6,828 nucleotides of DNA, taken from positions 36,452 through 43,279 of the forward strand of contig PAVX01000032.1 of NCBI GenBank assembly GCA_002713285.1. The letters are read 5' to 3'. The notes under the pieces were generated by a model. The model was given only the letters and a program-made list of their open reading frames with translations. It did not search any database and was not told the DNA's origin. This document shows, piece after piece, positions 4,828 through 6,828 of this stretch; the stretch's first letter is position 1, and each line of letters starts with the position of its first letter. This DNA is from Flavobacteriales bacterium. Its GTDB lineage: Bacteria; Bacteroidota; Bacteroidia; Flavobacteriales; TMED113. The translations under genes were made by a program, and so were the position numbers.

Positions 4828-5674
4828 ACACTTTCTTTGCTTCATTATATGCACTTTCAAAAGCTAACAAATCTAAAGAATGATCAATTTTGTGATGCGA
4901 TAAGAAATTTAATAGTTGTTCAGTAGGTATATTACCAACTAATTGATCCTGTGCAAATGGACAGCCACCATAACCATTAATTGCTACATCGAATTTTCTA
5001 CAACCAGCATCCCAAGCTGATTGAATTTTAGAAACAACATCTTGAGGCCTAGAATGTAAATGAAGACCAATGTCTAACGTTGGGAAATTTTGACAAATAG
5101 CACCGTACACATCTTTAATAGACTCAACAGAAGAATTACCAATTGTATCGGCTAATGAAACCATATCAATACCTTTTTTAGCTATCTTCTCAATATATTT
5201 TAATAAAATATGTTGACTCCATTCTTCTCCATAAGGATTTCCAAAAGCCATAGAGAAATAGATAAGAAAAGTCTTGTTTTTTTGAAGACAGATATCTTGT
5301 ATATCATCAATGATAGCAAGAGATTGTTCAATATTTTTATTTGAATTTTTTTGTTGAAAAACTTCAGAAATAGAAAGTGGGTAACCTAATATTTTAATTT
5401 GATTAAATCTAGACGCTTGAAGAGCACCTCTCTCATTTAAAACAATTGACAATAATTTAGTCTGTTCTTTAATGTTTAATAAGTCGACTAATTCACCTGT
5501 GTCTCTCATTTGAGGAATTGCTTTCGGAGAAACAAAGCTTCCAAAATCAATAACATCAAACCCAACTTTAATCAAAGAATTAATATAATTTGCTTTATCT
5601 ATGGTAGGAATAAATTGAGCTAACCCTTGCATAGCATCTCTAGGACATTCTGTAATTTTAATTTTATTATTCAT
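4817..5674 (-). CDS. Hydroxymethylglutaryl-CoA lyase
   Basis: The 285-residue TIM-barrel product matches HMG-CoA lyase, which splits HMG-CoA into acetyl-CoA and acetoacetate in leucine breakdown and ketone-body metabolism. By-eye alignment to the human enzyme gives Arg12-Asp13 in ECPRDAMQG (human R41/D42), Asp43 in DFGSFVSPKAIPQM (human E72), Asp176 in SLADTIG, the metal-binding pair His205/His207 in LHLHSR (human H233/H235), Cys238 in GYGGCPFA (human C266 loop) and Asn248 in VGNIPTE. The DRE-TIM family catalytic set is therefore present except for the conservative Glu to Asp change at 43. The Bacteroidota versions I recall share that change, as well as the ECPRDAMQG and FGNPYG variants. Other DRE-TIM enzymes such as homocitrate synthase are less likely given FVSPK and GGCPFA. 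The ATG overlaps the end of the OmpA-family gene by eight bases and is preceded by a weak AGG, suggesting co-transcription despite unrelated roles. Confidence 0.92.
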   Translation of the reverse strand: MNNKIKITECPRDAMQGLAQFIPTIDKANYINSLIKVGFDVIDFGSFVSPKAIPQMRDTGELVDLLNIKEQTKLLSIVLNERGALQASRFNQIKILGYPLSISEVFQQKNSNKNIEQSLAIIDDIQDICLQKNKTFLIYFSMAFGNPYGEEWSQHILLKYIEKIAKKGIDMVSLADTIGNSSVESIKDVYGAICQNFPTLDIGLHLHSRPQDVVSKIQSAWDAGCRKFDVAINGYGGCPFAQDQLVGNIPTEQLLNFLSHHKIDHSLDLLAFESAYNEAKKVFNI

Positions 5675-6828
5675 AGGTGCCTGTTACTTTTATTTCTGTT
5701 CGTCTATTTTTCAACCTTGCATCATCAGAATCTTCATTCATCAAAGGCATAGAGTAACCATAACCTATATAACTTAATTGTTTAAAAGACACACCAAAGT
5801 TAATCAATGCATCATAAACTGATTTTGCACGTTTTTTAGACAATACTATATTATATGACTCTGAACCAATATTGTCTGTATGACCTTCTATCTCCACTTT
5901 TAAATTATGATTTGCAATTAAATACTGTGCAAATTTTTCAATCTCTACCATAGATTCACTCTTTAAAGAATAATCATCAAATTCATAGTAAATATTGTCT
6001 AAACTAATTTTATTACCAATATTCAATCGATTCAGTACAATCTCAATATTTTTACTGTATTCATTTTTTTTAAGACGATAGTTAGATGAAAAGAAGTCAT
6101 ATCCTTCTGCTAATACTGTAATAGAAAAGTGAGACTCCATGGGAATAGCACAAGCAAAAACCCCCTCCTCATTAGATGATACATTATGTTCAACAAAATT
6201 GTCTATTTCATGAATTACAATACTTGCTTTAACACCTCTTCTATTTATCGAATCAATTACAACGCTATTGATAATGGTAACAGGGTTTGATTTATTTTTT
6301 TGAGGTAAAGTAAAAGAATAGATGTTTAAGTTGTCATCCATATTAGAATTGTAATAAGCTGTTACACCATCTCTTGTGACAATTAATCCTGATTCATCAA
6401 AATGTGTATTAATTGGATATCCTAAATTAGAAATTTTATTAAATCCTCCCGTATGGTTCAGCTCGGTAACATATAGATCAAAACCACCAAAACCATCATG
6501 TCCCTTAGAAGAAAAATAAAGAGTTTGGTTATCATAGTGTAAAAAAGGTGTAGCTTCATCAGACGATGTGTTAATAGAAGGACCTAGGTTAATAGGCTCT
6601 GTCCAATTATCATTAATTCTTTTAGACATCCATATATCGCTACCGCCATAACCACCATCTCTATTACTTACAAAAAATAACAGATTGCCATCAGAAGAAA
6701 TAGATGGTTGAGACTCCCAATATTTTGTGTTAATAACAGGACCCAAATTATAACATTTAGACCATAATGTGTCATAAATCAATGATGCATAATATAAATC
6801 ACACCCCCCATAACTATCTGGCCTATGA
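5667..6828 (-). CDS. OmpA-family outer-membrane protein with PD40 propeller and CRD domain (5' part missing)
   Basis: The frame is open to the right edge, so only the C-terminal 386 residues are visible; no start codon in the window is convincing. Visible residues 1-170 are PD40/WD40-like beta-propeller repeats. The core (WESQPSISSDGNLLFF, then DEATPFLHYDNQTLYF, then DESGLIVTRDG) recurs about every 55 residues, each preceded by an NLG..INT linker and, in the first two, followed by GGYGGSD or GFGGFD. Residues about 185-265 look like a carboxypeptidase regulatory-like domain (SSNEEGVFACAIP, AEGYDFFSSN). Residues about 275-386 are an OmpA C-terminal domain with YYEFDDYSL, IEGHTDNIGS (His316), NIVLSKKRA and the closing RLKNRRTEI, expected to bind peptidoglycan in the periplasm. 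The order PD40-CRD-OmpA equals the C-terminal part of PorE, a type IX secretion component, but many Bacteroidota paralogues share it. It is probably co-transcribed with the HMG-CoA lyase gene. Confidence 0.9.
   Translation of the reverse strand, partial: HRPDSYGGCDLYYASLIYDTLWSKCYNLGPVINTKYWESQPSISSDGNLLFFVSNRDGGYGGSDIWMSKRINDNWTEPINLGPSINTSSDEATPFLHYDNQTLYFSSKGHDGFGGFDLYVTELNHTGGFNKISNLGYPINTHFDESGLIVTRDGVTAYYNSNMDDNLNIYSFTLPQKNKSNPVTIINSVVIDSINRRGVKASIVIHEIDNFVEHNVSSNEEGVFACAIPMESHFSITVLAEGYDFFSSNYRLKKNEYSKNIEIVLNRLNIGNKISLDNIYYEFDDYSLKSESMVEIEKFAQYLIANHNLKVEIEGHTDNIGSESYNIVLSKKRAKSVYDALINFGVSFKQLSYIGYGYSMPLMNEDSDDARLKNRRTEIKVTGTYE

Noticed and set aside
6804..6809. Six-C run (G6 on the coding strand) in the OmpA-family gene as a variable tract
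   Set aside because: It encodes a Gly-Gly typical of the PD40 GGxD turn and six bases is too short to suggest phase variation.
1..6828. Search for tRNA, rRNA, CRISPR arrays, insertion sequences, toxin-antitoxin or defence genes
   Set aside because: Nearly every base is in a recognised core gene. The only gaps are 72, 60 and 3 bases, and none holds such an element.

Overview
This 6.8 kb stretch of AT-rich DNA comes from a member of the Bacteroidota, most likely the Flavobacteriia side. The evidence is the set of families present: a GldI-like FKBP lipoprotein followed by a cyclophilin lipoprotein, a DUF721 protein after recF, a Bacteroidota-type HMG-CoA lyase with the ECPRDAMQG motif, and a PD40/CRD/OmpA outer-membrane protein. 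Two gene starts also carry the TAnnTTTG -7 element typical of this phylum, and most genes lack a Shine-Dalgarno sequence. The species cannot be named from the window.

Layout. Positions 1-1743 (minus strand) hold a three-gene run: an NrnA-like DHH phosphoesterase, a GldI-like FKBP lipoprotein and a cyclophilin-type lipoprotein cut by the window edge. Both junctions are 4-base ATGA overlaps. A 72-bp divergent gap (1744-1815) contains a 13-bp-arm palindrome and separates this run from ndk (plus strand, 1816-2238). ndk converges on a minus-strand pair, recF (2491-3600) and a DUF721/DciA-like gene (2235-2513), and the ndk and DUF721 stop codons interlock in one TTAA. A 60-bp divergent gap (3601-3660) with a clear -7 element and two small inverted repeats leads into a plus-strand pair: a membrane-anchored TPR protein (3661-4350) and ribH (4354-4827). 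ribH overlaps tail-to-tail with an HMG-CoA lyase gene (4817-5674, minus strand). That gene overlaps the end of a large OmpA-family gene (5667 to beyond 6828, minus strand), which is open at the right edge.

Functions. The window mixes nucleotide and RNA turnover (ndk, NrnA-like), recombination and replication (recF, DUF721), envelope protein folding (two PPIase lipoproteins), envelope structure (TPR protein, OmpA/PD40 protein), riboflavin synthesis (ribH) and leucine or ketone-body catabolism (HMG-CoA lyase). From memory, the ribH-TPR-recF-DUF721-ndk-DHH-gldI-PPIase order resembles a block common in Flavobacteriia. This is mainly a conserved core region rather than an accessory island. I see no RNA genes, CRISPR array, insertion sequence, prophage or defence system, and no convincing undescribed system. 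The points most worth checking are the palindrome between ndk and the DHH gene, the palindrome over the TPR-gene promoter, the absence of any room for terminators at the two convergent junctions, and the PorE-like architecture of the right-hand gene.
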